A stretch of DNA of 64,000 nucleotides from Nocardioides houyundeii (GCF_002865585.1 NZ_CP025581.1:310001-374000); one strand, 5' to 3'; shown: positions 24,435 through 33,157, numbered from the stretch's first letter. Numbers and translations are program-made. The notes: generated by a model not told the origin, from the sequence alone.

Positions 24435-25742
24435 TCACACCTCCAGGTAGTGCTGCTGCTCCGCGTGCCCGCGCGGCTGGTGCGCCAGCTCGCCGGTGTC
24501 CTCGTAGGCGTTCTCCGCGTGCAGTGCCGAGTCCAGACCGACCCGCTCGTCCTCGTCGGAGACCCGGATCCCGATGGTGCGCTGCAGCACGGTGGCGATC
24601 AGGAAGGTCATGGTGAAGGTCCAGGCGCAGGTGGCCAGCAGCGCCAGGGCCTGCTTGCCGAGCAGGTCGATCCCGCCGCCGTACAGCAGGCCGGCCTGGC
24701 CGATGGGGGAGTCGGGGTGGCCGAGGAAGCCGATGGCCAGTGCCCCGACGATGCCGCCGACCAGGTGCAGGGCGACCACGTCGAGCGCGTCGTCGTACCC
24801 GAAGCGGTGCTTCAGGCTCACCGCGAAGTAGCACACGACCGCGGCCAGGATGCCGATCGCCATCGAGCCGATCGGGGAGACCGTGCCGCACGACGGGGTG
24901 ATGGCGACCAGGGCGGCGATCGCGCCCGAGCAGGCGCCCAGCGTGGTGGCGTGGTCGTCGCGCAGCTTCTCCACCACCAACCAGGCGCAGGCGCCGGCGC
25001 ACGCGGCGGCCAGGGTGTTGAAGATGGCGACCGCGGCGTCGTTGTCGGCCGCGCCCAGCGCGGAGCCGTCGAAGCCGAGCCAGCCGGTGAGCAGCAGGCC
25101 CACGCCCACGATGACCATCGGCAGGTTGTGCGCCTTGGGCTGCACCGGCCAGGTACGCCGCCGCCCGAGCACGATGGCCAGGGCGAGCGCCGCGATGCCG
25201 GAGTTGACGTGGATCGGGGTGGACCCGGCGTAGTCGACCGCGCCGAGCACGTTGGCCAGCCAGCCGCCGGTGTAGCCCTCGGCGTCGAAGGCGAACGTCC
25301 AGTGCGCCACCGGCAGGTAGCACAGCGTCACCCAGATCGCGGCGAACACCATCCAGGCGCCGAACTTCATCCGGTCCGCCGCCGCCCCGGCGACGATGCC
25401 GATGGTCAGGCCGGCGAAGCCCAGGTGGATGGTGGCCAGGCCCAGCGGCGGGAGCCCTGCCCCTTCCTCGGCGACCAGCAGCGACCCCATCCCTGCGTGC
25501 TCGAGCGGGTTGCCGATGATCCCGGCGCCGCCGACCGAGTCGCCGAAGACGACCGAGTAGCCGTAGGCCACCCAGATGAAGGCGGTCAGGGCGAACGACC
25601 CGAAGACCATCATCATCATGTTGGTCGTGGTGCGGCGCGAGACCATGCCGCCGTAGAAGAGGACGAGCCCGGGCAGCATCAGGATCACCGCGATGATCGC
25701 GGTGAGCAGCCAGGCGGTGTTGCCGGCAGTCGTGGAGTCCAT
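24435..25742 (-). CDS. amt: Ammonium transporter (Amt/AmtB family)
   Basis: Membrane channel for ammonium uptake, 435 residues with eleven predicted helices. Family hallmarks are GNTAWLLTAIIAVILMLPGL at the start, LVLFYGGMVSRRTTTNMMMM, the pore region AHWTFAFDAEGYTGGWLANV and DYAGSTPIHVNSGIAALALA, ITPSCGTVSPIGSMAIG and the late YDDALDVVALHLVGGIVGAL. ATG 25742 has GGAGG about 14 nt upstream. Two operator copies (25786-25839) precede it; the same sequence lies before the glutamine-synthetase-like gene, so the neighbouring TetR regulator probably controls both. No glnK (PII) gene accompanies it, which is unusual for an amt operon. Confidence 0.92.
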   Translation of the reverse strand: MDSTTAGNTAWLLTAIIAVILMLPGLVLFYGGMVSRRTTTNMMMMVFGSFALTAFIWVAYGYSVVFGDSVGGAGIIGNPLEHAGMGSLLVAEEGAGLPPLGLATIHLGFAGLTIGIVAGAAADRMKFGAWMVFAAIWVTLCYLPVAHWTFAFDAEGYTGGWLANVLGAVDYAGSTPIHVNSGIAALALAIVLGRRRTWPVQPKAHNLPMVIVGVGLLLTGWLGFDGSALGAADNDAAVAIFNTLAAACAGACAWLVVEKLRDDHATTLGACSGAIAALVAITPSCGTVSPIGSMAIGILAAVVCYFAVSLKHRFGYDDALDVVALHLVGGIVGALAIGFLGHPDSPIGQAGLLYGGGIDLLGKQALALLATCAWTFTMTFLIATVLQRTIGIRVSDEDERVGLDSALHAENAYEDTGELAHQPRGHAEQQHYLEV

Positions 25743-25785
25743 GGCGGTGCGCCTCCGGAGGTCGGGAGTGGGATGCGCACCCGGA

Positions 25786-25839
25786 ATTCGATGCGTTATT
25801 GAAAGCGTGGGACTGCCAGTTTTCAATAACGCATCGAAT
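25786..25839. promoter_or_regulatory. Paired TetR operators upstream of amt
   Basis: Two 19-bp sites, ATTCGATGCGTTATTGAAA (25786-25804) and TTTCAATAACGCATCGAAT (25821-25839), are exact reverse complements of each other with a 16-bp spacer. Each is itself an 8-3-8 near-palindrome of the form TTTCRATR-N3-YATYGAAA. The starts are 35 bp apart, identical to the pair upstream of the glutamine-synthetase-like gene. They lie between the TetR stop and the amt start. Confidence 0.8.
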
Positions 25840-25853
25840 CTGTTTCCGTCCTG

Positions 25854-26573
25854 TTAAACCTCGCCGAGCTCCGCCAGCGCTGCAGCCTCCACCTCGGGCG
25901 CTAAGGAGGGGTCGGCCAGCAGGGCCCGCAGCGCCGTCGCGGCCGCCAGTCGCGCGGCAGCGGGAGCATCCGCGAGGGCCGCCGGTCGGTCAGCGGCGTC
26001 CGGGGTGGGGGTGCGGAAGCGGTGCTGGACGCCCTCGGTCTGCGCCAGGCAGGCGACCACCGCGATCCGGGCGTCGGCAGCGACGAAGTCGCCCGAGGCG
26101 ATGCCGGCGGCCACGATCTCCTCCAGCGCCGCGCGCAACCGGCCGTAGTCGTCGAGGATCTCCGCGAAGGTCTCGGGCTGGGAGCGTGCCACCCGCTCCA
26201 GGTCGTAGAAGTCCAGGGCGCCGCGGCACATCTGCAGCACGTCGGTGTGCAGCACCGCATACAGGTGCACCGCCGGGGGAGTGGCTCCGCCGGAGAGTCG
26301 CTCGGCGACCTCCAGGGACTCGCGGTTGGCGCTGACCAGCGCCCGCAGCAGCTCCTCCTTGGAGGAGAACCAGTAGTAGACCGAGGACTGCCCCAGCCCC
26401 ACGGTCCGGGCCACCTCGGTCATCGTCGTCGCGGCGTACCCCCGCTCGGCGAAGAGCCGGGCGGCGGCGTCCAGGATCTCCTGCCGCGGGTCCCCGCCCG
26501 CGGCACCGGTACGCCGGGGGCGCCCCACCGCGCGCGGCTGGGCCGGGGAGTCTTTGGTGGACGTCCTGGTCAT
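25854..26573 (-). CDS. TetR-family repressor, probable regulator of amt and glutamine-synthetase-like gene
   Basis: A 239-residue regulator. After an Arg/Pro-rich tail (AVGRPRRTGAAGG) comes the TetR DNA-binding domain: EILDAAARLFAERGYAATTM, TEVARTVGLGQSSVYYWFSS with the recognition helix SSVYYWF. The C-terminal ligand-binding domain is all-helical (LERVARSQPETFAEILDDY; AVVACLAQTEGVQHRF) with an alanine-rich end. Four copies of an 8-3-8 palindrome flank the gene on both sides, two before amt and two before the divergent glutamine-synthetase-like gene, the second pair also covering its own promoter. The inducing ligand is not evident; a nitrogen compound used by the regulon is plausible. Confidence 0.88.
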   Translation of the reverse strand: MTRTSTKDSPAQPRAVGRPRRTGAAGGDPRQEILDAAARLFAERGYAATTMTEVARTVGLGQSSVYYWFSSKEELLRALVSANRESLEVAERLSGGATPPAVHLYAVLHTDVLQMCRGALDFYDLERVARSQPETFAEILDDYGRLRAALEEIVAAGIASGDFVAADARIAVVACLAQTEGVQHRFRTPTPDAADRPAALADAPAAARLAAATALRALLADPSLAPEVEAAALAELGEV

Positions 26574-26615
26574 GGCATCTCCGATCGATTCGCAGAGTTA
26601 ACGAGCCCGCAACAA

Positions 26616-26669
26616 TTTCGATGTGCCATCGAAACGTGTCGAGAGCACTCTTTCGATGAGCCATTGAAA
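26616..26669. promoter_or_regulatory. Paired TetR operators between tetR and glutamine-synthetase-like gene
   Basis: TTTCGATGTGCCATCGAAA (26616-26634) is a perfect 8-3-8 palindrome and TTTCGATGAGCCATTGAAA (26651-26669) differs at one arm position. They begin 35 bp apart, as in the amt pair. A good Shine-Dalgarno (AGGAGG, 26679-26684) and ATG 26691 follow directly. Divergent control of tetR and the downstream gene is expected. Confidence 0.82.
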
Positions 26670-26690
26670 CCGTATCCCAGGAGGACCACG

Positions 26691-28069
26691 ATGAGCGCCA
26701 CCGACACCACCAGTGTGACCCCCGCCGAGACCGACGTCGCCGAGGTCCAGGGCCGGCTCGAGGCCGCCGGCGTGCGCTACGCGCTGGCCGGCTTCAGCGA
26801 CGTGCACGGGCGCCTCAAGGGCAAGGTCGTCCCCATCGCCCACCTGGCCAACATGGCCGGCGGCTCCGAGCTCTTCACCGGCGCGGCGGTGGACGGCGTA
26901 CCGCAGGAGATCAACGACGAGGAGGTCTCCGCCCAGCCCGACCTCGACCGGGCCTTCGTGCTGCCGTGGAAGAAGGACGTCGCCTACTTCCCCTCCACCC
27001 TCTACACCGAGGGCAAGCCGTTCGAGGCCGGCTCCCGGCACATCTTGCAGCGCCAGATCGCCGCCGCCGCCGAGCTCGGCCTGAAGTTCAACCTCGGCAT
27101 CGAGACCGAGTTCTTCGTGCTCGACGACGGCCCGGACGGGCCCACCGAGGTCTCCGACCGCGACACCGCCGAGAAGCCCTGCTACGACCTGACCACCACC
27201 CTGGACAACTTCGGTTGGCTCACCGAGCTGGTGGAGGCGATGGACGAGCTCGGCTGGGACGTCTACTCCTTCGACCACGAGGACGCCCGCGGCCAGTTCG
27301 AGATCGACTTCATGTACGCCGACGCCCTCACCATGGCCGACCGCGTCGCGTTCTTCCGGCTGATGGCCGGCGAGATCGCCCGCAAGCACGGCCACTTCGC
27401 CTCCTTCATGGCCAAGCCATTCGCCGACCGCACCGGCTCCGGCGCGCACTTCAACATGTCGCTGGCCGACCTGGACACCGGCGCCAACCTCTTCGCCGAG
27501 GGCGACGACCCGCACGGGGTCGGCGTCTCCGAGATCGGCTACCACTTCATCGCCGGCATCCTGCGCCACGCCAAGGCGATCAGCGCGGTCATCGCCCCCA
27601 CCGTCAACAGCTACAAGCGACTGGTCCGCAAGGGCTCCACGTCCGGCTCCACCTGGGCGCCGGTCTTCGTCAGCTACGGCGACAACAACCGCACCAACAT
27701 GATCCGCGTCCCGTCCGCCGGGGCCGCGTGGAGTGCCGCGCCGCCGACATCAGCTGCAACCCCTACCTGGGTGCCGCCATGCTGCTGGCCGCCGGCCTGG
27801 AAGGGGTCCGCGAGCACCTCGACCCCGGCGCCCCGCACCGGGAGAACATGTACGACTACTCCGACGCCCAGATCGCCGAGCTCGGCATCGGGATGCTGCC
27901 CCGCAACCTCTCCGAGGCGATCGACGAGTTCGAGGCCGACTCGCTGTCCCGCGAGGTCTTCGGGGAGGCGCTCTACAACTCCTTCATCGACCTCAAGCGC
28001 GGCGAGTGGGAGTCCTACGCCTCGCACGTCTCGGCGTGGGAGACCGAGCGCTACCTCAAGTTCTTCTGA
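26691..28069 (+). pseudogene. glnT: Glutamine-synthetase-like ligase (GlnT/type III annotation group), one frameshift
   Basis: ATG 26691 has a perfect AGGAGG 7 nt upstream. The N-terminal beta-grasp domain is followed by the ATP-grasp-like catalytic core: GIETEFFVLDDGP (about 138-150), FDHEDARGQFEIDFM, FMAKPFADRTGSGAHFNMSL and NNRTNMIRVPSAG. The frame then breaks; one G added to GGGG at 27720-27723 restores GGRVECRAADISCNPYLGAA and runs to 28069, giving about 459 residues. The enzyme joins glutamate to ammonia or to an amine using ATP. Absence of the adenylylation-site context of GlnA and the company of amt, TetR and a hydrolase suggest a specialised ligase, for example for an amine, but I cannot prove the substrate. 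Confidence 0.82.
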
Positions 28070-29079
28070 TGCCGCACGCTGAGGGGATGGACACCTTCGA
28101 CCTGGGCAGGCTCGCGCTCGAGTCCGGCGCGAGCCTGCCCGGGCGGTTGGTCTACGCCACCCACGGCACGCTGGCCCCGGACGGCGACAACGTCGTCCTG
28201 GTGCCGTCGTACTACACCGGGACCCACGACAGCTACCTGCCGTGGATCGGTCCCGGCCGGGTCCTCGACACCGACCGCTGGTTCGTGGTCGTGGTCGACA
28301 TGCTCGGCAACGGCCTCTCCACCTCCCCGTCCAACGCGGACCCCGAGGTGCGCGGCCCGCGCTTCCCGCTGGTCACCGTGCGCGACCAGGTGCGAGCCCA
28401 GCGGCTGTTGCTGGACCACCTCGGCGTCCGGCGGCTGCGGCTGGTGATGGGCTGGTCGATGGGCGCCATGCAGGCCTACGAGTGGGCGGTTTCCCACCCC
28501 GGCGACGTGGACGCGCTGCTGGCGATCGCCGGGGCGGCCCGCTGCTCCCCGCACAACCACGTCTTCCTCGAGGGCGCCCGGGCGGCGCTCCGGGCCGACC
28601 CCGCGTTCGCCGGTGGGGCGTACGACGTACCGCCGGTCGCGGGGCTGCGCGCCTTCGGCACGGTGTACGCCGGGTGGGCCTACTCCCGCGACTTCTTCCA
28701 CGACCGCGCCTACCAGGCGCTCGGCTACGCAGACGTGGACGCCGTACTCGAGGACTGGGCCCGCGACCACGAGGGCCGCGACGCCGGAGACCTGCTGGCG
28801 ATGATGGACACCTGGCAGTCCGGGGACGTCGGGCGCGGACGTCCCGGTGGTTACGAAGCCGCGCTCGGTTCCATCACCGCGCGGAGCATCGTGATGCCCT
28901 CGACCACCGACCAGTACTTCACCCTCGCCGACTCCCGGATCGAGGCCGACCTGGTGCCCGGCGCCGAGCTCCGGCCGCTGGTCTCCGACCTGGGTCACGT
29001 GGCCGGTCGCCCCGGCGTGCGGGAGGCGGAGACGGCGGTCGTCGCCGGAGCAGTCCGCGACCTGCTGCACCGAGCCTGA
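28069..29079 (+). CDS. Homoserine O-acetyltransferase-like alpha/beta hydrolase
   Basis: A 336-residue alpha/beta-hydrolase of the MetX-like group. VVLVPSYYTGTHDSYLPWIG holds the oxyanion loop, LVMGWSMGAMQAYEWA the nucleophile Ser in G-W-S-M-G (about 137), and DLGHVAGRP the histidine near 306; MPSTTDQYFTLADS supplies the acid. MetX-like proteins include true acetyltransferases but many, such as this one lacking a methionine-gene context, act as esterases or amidases. The ATG overlaps the preceding stop by one base (TGATG), so it is translated with the glutamine-synthetase-like gene and may hydrolyse an amide or ester that feeds it. ATG 28087 with adjacent GAGGGG is an alternative start. Confidence 0.78.
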   Translation: MPHAEGMDTFDLGRLALESGASLPGRLVYATHGTLAPDGDNVVLVPSYYTGTHDSYLPWIGPGRVLDTDRWFVVVVDMLGNGLSTSPSNADPEVRGPRFPLVTVRDQVRAQRLLLDHLGVRRLRLVMGWSMGAMQAYEWAVSHPGDVDALLAIAGAARCSPHNHVFLEGARAALRADPAFAGGAYDVPPVAGLRAFGTVYAGWAYSRDFFHDRAYQALGYADVDAVLEDWARDHEGRDAGDLLAMMDTWQSGDVGRGRPGGYEAALGSITARSIVMPSTTDQYFTLADSRIEADLVPGAELRPLVSDLGHVAGRPGVREAETAVVAGAVRDLLHRA

Positions 29080-29097
29080 GGCGCAGCAGGCCGCGGG

Positions 29098-30426
29098 CTA
29101 TGGGGTGGCGTCCTCGAGCGGACCTCCCGAGACGTCCTGGACCTCCCGGCGCAGCTCGGCGACGAGCAGGTCCAGCCACCGACCGACGTTGCGGCGCGCC
29201 TCGTCGGTGTCGGGGTAGCGACAGCGCAGGTGCAGTCCCGACTCGTCCAGCACGAACCAGAGCATCACCCCGTCGGTGCGGATGGAGGCGCCGACGTACT
29301 GCGCCTCCAGCCCGGTGGCATCGACCCTGACCGGCAGTCGCCGCAGGTCGAGCCAGGAGATCGCGAACATGCCCGGGGCCTCGGGCATCCCGCCCCAGGG
29401 CGAGAGCACGTCCTCCAACGGCCAGGAGCCAAGCCGGACCGCGTCCTTGACCGCGGCCGCGGCGGCGCGGGGGTCCGGGTCGTCGCTGCAGAGCACCGAG
29501 TTGGTGATGAACCAGCCCACCGAGTCGTGCCACGTGGGCTCGTAGCGACTGTGCACCGGGAAGACCGCGCGCAGCGGCTCGTCGGCCAGCACCCGCGTGA
29601 CCCGGGTCATCGCGGCGACGACCACGGCCAACGCCGAGACGCCGAGCCCAGCGGCCAGGGCGTCCAGCGAGGCGCTCCCGTCCACGTCCAGCACGTCGCG
29701 GACCTCGACCCGCTCCCAGTGCATGCCGTCGTCCTCGCCGAGCGACATCGGGAACCGCGGCATCACCCCGCCCGACTCCTCGAGGGCGCTGCGCCAGCGC
29801 TCACGCACCTCCGCCGGCGCCGGCTCCATGGCCCGCAGTGCGGCCGTGTGGTCGGCGAAGGGCGGCGGGGCGGGCAGTCCCGCGAACGGCTCGTGGCCCA
29901 GCCGTACGGCGTCCAGGGCGCTGAGCAGGTCCCGGGCGATCACCAGCATCGACCACATGTCGACATGCGCGTGGTCGGCGGCCACCACCACGGTCTGACC
30001 GTCCGCCGTCTCCAGCAGGGAGAGCCGGTGCGACGGCGCGGAGCAGGGGCGGCACGCGGCGTCGAGGAGCTCGCGCAGCGCGTCGTTCACCGCCTGCCCA
30101 GGACCGATCCGGTGGTCGGCCCACCGGCCCTCGCCGACGGCGGTCGCGTGCAGCTCGGGGCCGTCAGGGCCGGGGGAGAAGACCGAGCGCAGCGTGCCGT
30201 GCCGGAGCAGGACCGCCCGCCAGGCCGCCTCCACCTCGTGGACCGGCCTGGCGGAGGGGAGCCGGAAGGAGAGGGCCATCCACGACCCCTCGCGGTCACC
30301 GGCCCCGACGTGTCGTCGCTGGTCGAACGAGACGGGCAGGGCGCGGTCGGTGGGCACGACCGACAGCTCATAGGTGCGCAACCGACCGAAGGGCAGCCGA
30401 AGATGAGCGATGTTGGTCAGGCGCAT
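29098..30426 (-). CDS. Stand-alone condensation-domain (CoA-dependent acyltransferase superfamily) protein
   Basis: A 442-residue protein with the condensation/acyltransferase fold. The active-site motif H-x3-D appears in VAADHAHVDMWSMLVIARDL (about 165), and the C-terminal half has the partner-lobe segments FPVHSRYEPTWHDSVGWFIT and FAISWLDLRRLPVRVDATGL. Such free-standing proteins (PapA-like, wax-ester-synthase relatives, or C-domain enzymes of NRPS pathways) acylate lipids, amines or carrier-bound substrates. No NRPS or PKS gene is near. ATG 30426 lies seven nt after TAGGGT (30434-30439, this strand), a leaderless promoter. Substrate unknown. Confidence 0.75.
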   Translation of the reverse strand: MRLTNIAHLRLPFGRLRTYELSVVPTDRALPVSFDQRRHVGAGDREGSWMALSFRLPSARPVHEVEAAWRAVLLRHGTLRSVFSPGPDGPELHATAVGEGRWADHRIGPGQAVNDALRELLDAACRPCSAPSHRLSLLETADGQTVVVAADHAHVDMWSMLVIARDLLSALDAVRLGHEPFAGLPAPPPFADHTAALRAMEPAPAEVRERWRSALEESGGVMPRFPMSLGEDDGMHWERVEVRDVLDVDGSASLDALAAGLGVSALAVVVAAMTRVTRVLADEPLRAVFPVHSRYEPTWHDSVGWFITNSVLCSDDPDPRAAAAAVKDAVRLGSWPLEDVLSPWGGMPEAPGMFAISWLDLRRLPVRVDATGLEAQYVGASIRTDGVMLWFVLDESGLHLRCRYPDTDEARRNVGRWLDLLVAELRREVQDVSGGPLEDATP

Positions 30427-30468
30427 GAGCCGTACCCTAGGTCTCCCGTCACGGACAGGAGCCCCGGC

Positions 30469-31281
30469 TTGCCCAGACTCACCGTGCCCCACGCCGAGCT
30501 CGACTGGGAGCTCAGCGACGAGGGCGGCGCCCCCGTCGTCCAGCTGCACGGCCTCACCTCCAGCCGGTACCGGGACCGGCTGCTCGACCTGGACCTCGGC
30601 CTGGGGCTCAGCGGCACCCGACTGCTGCGCTACGACGCACGCGGGCACGGTCGGTCCACCGGACGGAAGGTGCCGCAGGACTACCGGTGGGAGGCGCTTG
30701 CCGACGACCTGCTGCGGCTCCTGGACCACGTGTTCCCCGGGGAGGCGGTGCACGGGGTCGGGCCGTCCATGGGGTGCGGCACCCTGCTGCACGCGATCAC
30801 CCGGCGACCTGACCGGTTCTCCGCGCTGACTCTGGTGGTGCCGCCCACGGCGTGGGAGACGCGCACGGCCAAGTCTGCGGACTACCTGGAGGCCGCTGAC
30901 CTGGTGGACCGCGAGGGGTTCGAGGCGTTCGTCGCGGTGGGAGCCGCGGTCGCTCTGCCGCCGGCGACGGTCGGTACGCCGCGCACGGTGCCCGACGTGC
31001 CGAAGGAGATGCTCTCCACCCTGTTCCGCGGCGCGGCGCTCACCGACCTGCCACCCCGCGACGCCGTGGCCCGGATTGCCGTGCCGACCACGGTGCTGGC
31101 CTGGACCGACGACCCCTCGCACCCGCAGAGCACCGCGGAGGAGCTGGTCTCGCTGGTGCGGGGGAGCCGGCTGGTGCTGGCGAGCGCGCCGGAAGACGTC
31201 GCCCGGTGGCCAGGGCTGCTGCACGAGCAGGTGCAGTCCCGGCACGGGACGCGCTCAGGAGATCCTCATTCACTCTCCTGA
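30469..31281 (+). CDS. Alpha/beta hydrolase
   Basis: A 270-residue alpha/beta hydrolase: VVQLHGLTSSRYRDR carries the oxyanion HG, LLRYDARGHGRSTG is the conserved strand-loop after it, and VHGVGPSMGCGTLLH contains the nucleophile Ser in G-P-S-M-G (about 100). TTPVTVLAWTDDPSHP-like acid-loop residues occur as TTVLAWTDDPSHPQS; a clear final histidine is less obvious. I start at TTG 30469 because AGGAG (30457-30461) lies 7 nt upstream; GTG 30484 lacks such a site. It overlaps the convergent pyruvate-oxidase-like gene by 16 nt. Confidence 0.72.
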   Translation: MPRLTVPHAELDWELSDEGGAPVVQLHGLTSSRYRDRLLDLDLGLGLSGTRLLRYDARGHGRSTGRKVPQDYRWEALADDLLRLLDHVFPGEAVHGVGPSMGCGTLLHAITRRPDRFSALTLVVPPTAWETRTAKSADYLEAADLVDREGFEAFVAVGAAVALPPATVGTPRTVPDVPKEMLSTLFRGAALTDLPPRDAVARIAVPTTVLAWTDDPSHPQSTAEELVSLVRGSRLVLASAPEDVARWPGLLHEQVQSRHGTRSGDPHSLS

Positions 31282-33050
31282 CGTGCCTGCTCGTCGAGCA
31301 GCGCGCGGGCGTGCTCGCCGTCCTCCTCCTGGTCAAGCCCCCTGCGGAAGCTCTCCAGCTTTTCCTCCCCGCCCGGGAACGGCGGCAGCAGCGGTACGTC
31401 GGGGTCCACGATCGCCTCCAGCACCACCGGTCGGTCGGCGGCCAGCGCCCGGTCCCAAGCCGAGTCCAGCTCCTCGGGGCGCTCCACCCGGATGCCGGTG
31501 AGGCCGAGCAGGTCGGCGTACCGGGCGTAGGGAAAGTCCGGCAGCGTCTGGCTGGCGTCGAAGCGCGGGTCGCCCTCGGTCTCGCGCTGCTCCCAGGTCA
31601 CCTCGGCGAGCTCGTCGTTGTGCAGCACCAGCACCACGAACCGCGGGTCCGCCCAGTCGCGCCAGCGGTGCGCGACGGTGACCAGCTCGGCGATGCCGTT
31701 CATCTGCATCGCGCCGTCGCCGACCAGCGCCACCACCGGCCGGTCCGGGGCGGCCAGCTTGGCCGCGATGCCGTAGGGCAGGCCCGACCCCATCGACGCC
31801 AGCGTCGAGGACAGGTGGGCCGGCACGCCGGGTGGCAGGGTGAGGTGCCGGGCGTACCAGTAGGTGATGGACCCGACGTCCACGGCCACCTGAGCGTCCG
31901 CGGGCAACCGGGAGGACAGGGCGCGCACCACCCGCTCGGGACTGAGCGGGTGGGCGTCGGCGTTGGCGCGCTCCGCGGCGATCTCGTGCCAGCGCACCAC
32001 CTGTTCGGTGACGCGCTCGCCCCACACGGGGTCGCGTTCCTCCTCCAGCAGCGGCAGCAGCGCCTCGAGCGTCTCGGCGGCGTCGCCCACCAGGCCCACC
32101 TCGACGGGGTAGCGGTTGCCCAGGTGGCGGCCGTCGATGTCCACCTGCACGCCGCGGGCCTGTCCCGGCGCGGGATAGAACTCTGTCCAGGGGTCGTTGC
32201 TGCCGACGATGAGCAGGGTGTCGCACTGGTCCAGCAGCCACCCGGACGCGGTGGTGCCCAGGTGGCCCATCACCCCGCAGCTGGTGGGCAGCGTCTCGTC
32301 CCACCACGGCTTGCCGAGCAGGCTCGTGGTCACCCCGGCGCCGAGCCGCTCCGCGACCGCGCGGACCTGGTCGCCGGCGTCGCGCGCCCCCTGGCCCACC
32401 AGCAGCGCGACCCGCTGCCCGGCGTTGAGCACCGCAGCGGCCTCCGCCAGGTCGTGCTCGGCGGGCAGCACCCGGGGCGGGCGCCACTGCGGCACGGTCG
32501 GCACCACGCCGTGCTCGTGCGGCAGGTCCTCGGGCGCGGGCTCCACCTGGATGTCGTGGGGCAGGATCACCACGCACGGCGAGCGGGTGGCCAGCGCGGT
32601 GCGGAAGGCGCGATCGATGACCATGGCGGCCTGCTCGGGTGCCAGCACCGCCTGCACGTACTGCGCCGCGACGTCTTTGAACAGGCTGCTGAGGTCGATC
32701 TCCTGCTGGTACTCCGCCCCCAGGGCGGTGGTCGGTTGCTGACCCACGATCGCGACGACCGGCTGGTGGTCGAGCTTGGCGTCGTACAGCCCGTTGAGCA
32801 GGTGGACGGCGCCCGGACCCTGGGTGCTGATCATCACTCCGACCTCGCCGGTGTACTTGGCGTGCCCCACCGCCATCAGCGCGGCGTTCTCCTCGTGCCG
32901 GGCCTGCACGAACTCCGGGTCACCGCCGGCCCGGCGCAGCGCCCCCATCACCGGGTTGATGCCGTCGCCGGAGTAGCCGAAGAGCCGGCCGACCCCCCAC
33001 GCGCGCAGCCGCTCCACGACCAGGTCGGCCACCAGCCGCTGCTCAGCCAC
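31266..33050 (-). CDS. Thiamine-diphosphate enzyme, pyruvate oxidase/dehydrogenase (quinone)-like
   Basis: A 594-residue TPP enzyme with the three-domain POX layout. The N-terminal PYR domain has FGYSGDGINPVMGAL and the catalytic-Glu helix FVQARHEENAALMAVG (about 45-60), the middle FAD/Rossmann-like domain has GVMGHLGTTASGWLLDQCD, and the C-terminal PP domain has the TPP motif VVALVGDGAMQMNGIAELVT ending in HND. Closest overall is the PoxB/YdaP group, which decarboxylates pyruvate to acetate and passes electrons to quinone or oxygen; an acetolactate-synthase-like activity is the alternative. The last 30 residues (GLDQEEDGEHARALLDEQAR) form an extra charged helix. Divergent from the amidohydrolase gene. 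Confidence 0.85.
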   Translation of the reverse strand: MAEQRLVADLVVERLRAWGVGRLFGYSGDGINPVMGALRRAGGDPEFVQARHEENAALMAVGHAKYTGEVGVMISTQGPGAVHLLNGLYDAKLDHQPVVAIVGQQPTTALGAEYQQEIDLSSLFKDVAAQYVQAVLAPEQAAMVIDRAFRTALATRSPCVVILPHDIQVEPAPEDLPHEHGVVPTVPQWRPPRVLPAEHDLAEAAAVLNAGQRVALLVGQGARDAGDQVRAVAERLGAGVTTSLLGKPWWDETLPTSCGVMGHLGTTASGWLLDQCDTLLIVGSNDPWTEFYPAPGQARGVQVDIDGRHLGNRYPVEVGLVGDAAETLEALLPLLEEERDPVWGERVTEQVVRWHEIAAERANADAHPLSPERVVRALSSRLPADAQVAVDVGSITYWYARHLTLPPGVPAHLSSTLASMGSGLPYGIAAKLAAPDRPVVALVGDGAMQMNGIAELVTVAHRWRDWADPRFVVLVLHNDELAEVTWEQRETEGDPRFDASQTLPDFPYARYADLLGLTGIRVERPEELDSAWDRALAADRPVVLEAIVDPDVPLLPPFPGGEEKLESFRRGLDQEEDGEHARALLDEQARQESE

Positions 33051-33151
33051 GTCGTCCTCGCATCGCCTTCTCCTCCTGCTCGCCGAGCACCCACGTGCCC
33101 ACCGGACGCGGGCCTCATGCGGGGCCTTCGCGCAGCGCCGGAGTCGGCGCC

Positions 33152-33157
33152 TAGGGT
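33152..33157 (+). promoter_or_regulatory. Leaderless -10 element (TAGGGT) for the amidohydrolase gene
   Basis: TAGGGT followed by exactly six nt and ATG 33164. No Shine-Dalgarno precedes the ATG. One of the clearest examples of the leaderless layout that recurs across this window. Confidence 0.6.

Noticed and set aside
24054..25802. A 582-codon plus-strand frame opposite amt
   Set aside because: Antisense to the ammonium transporter and compositionally artificial; no domain visible.
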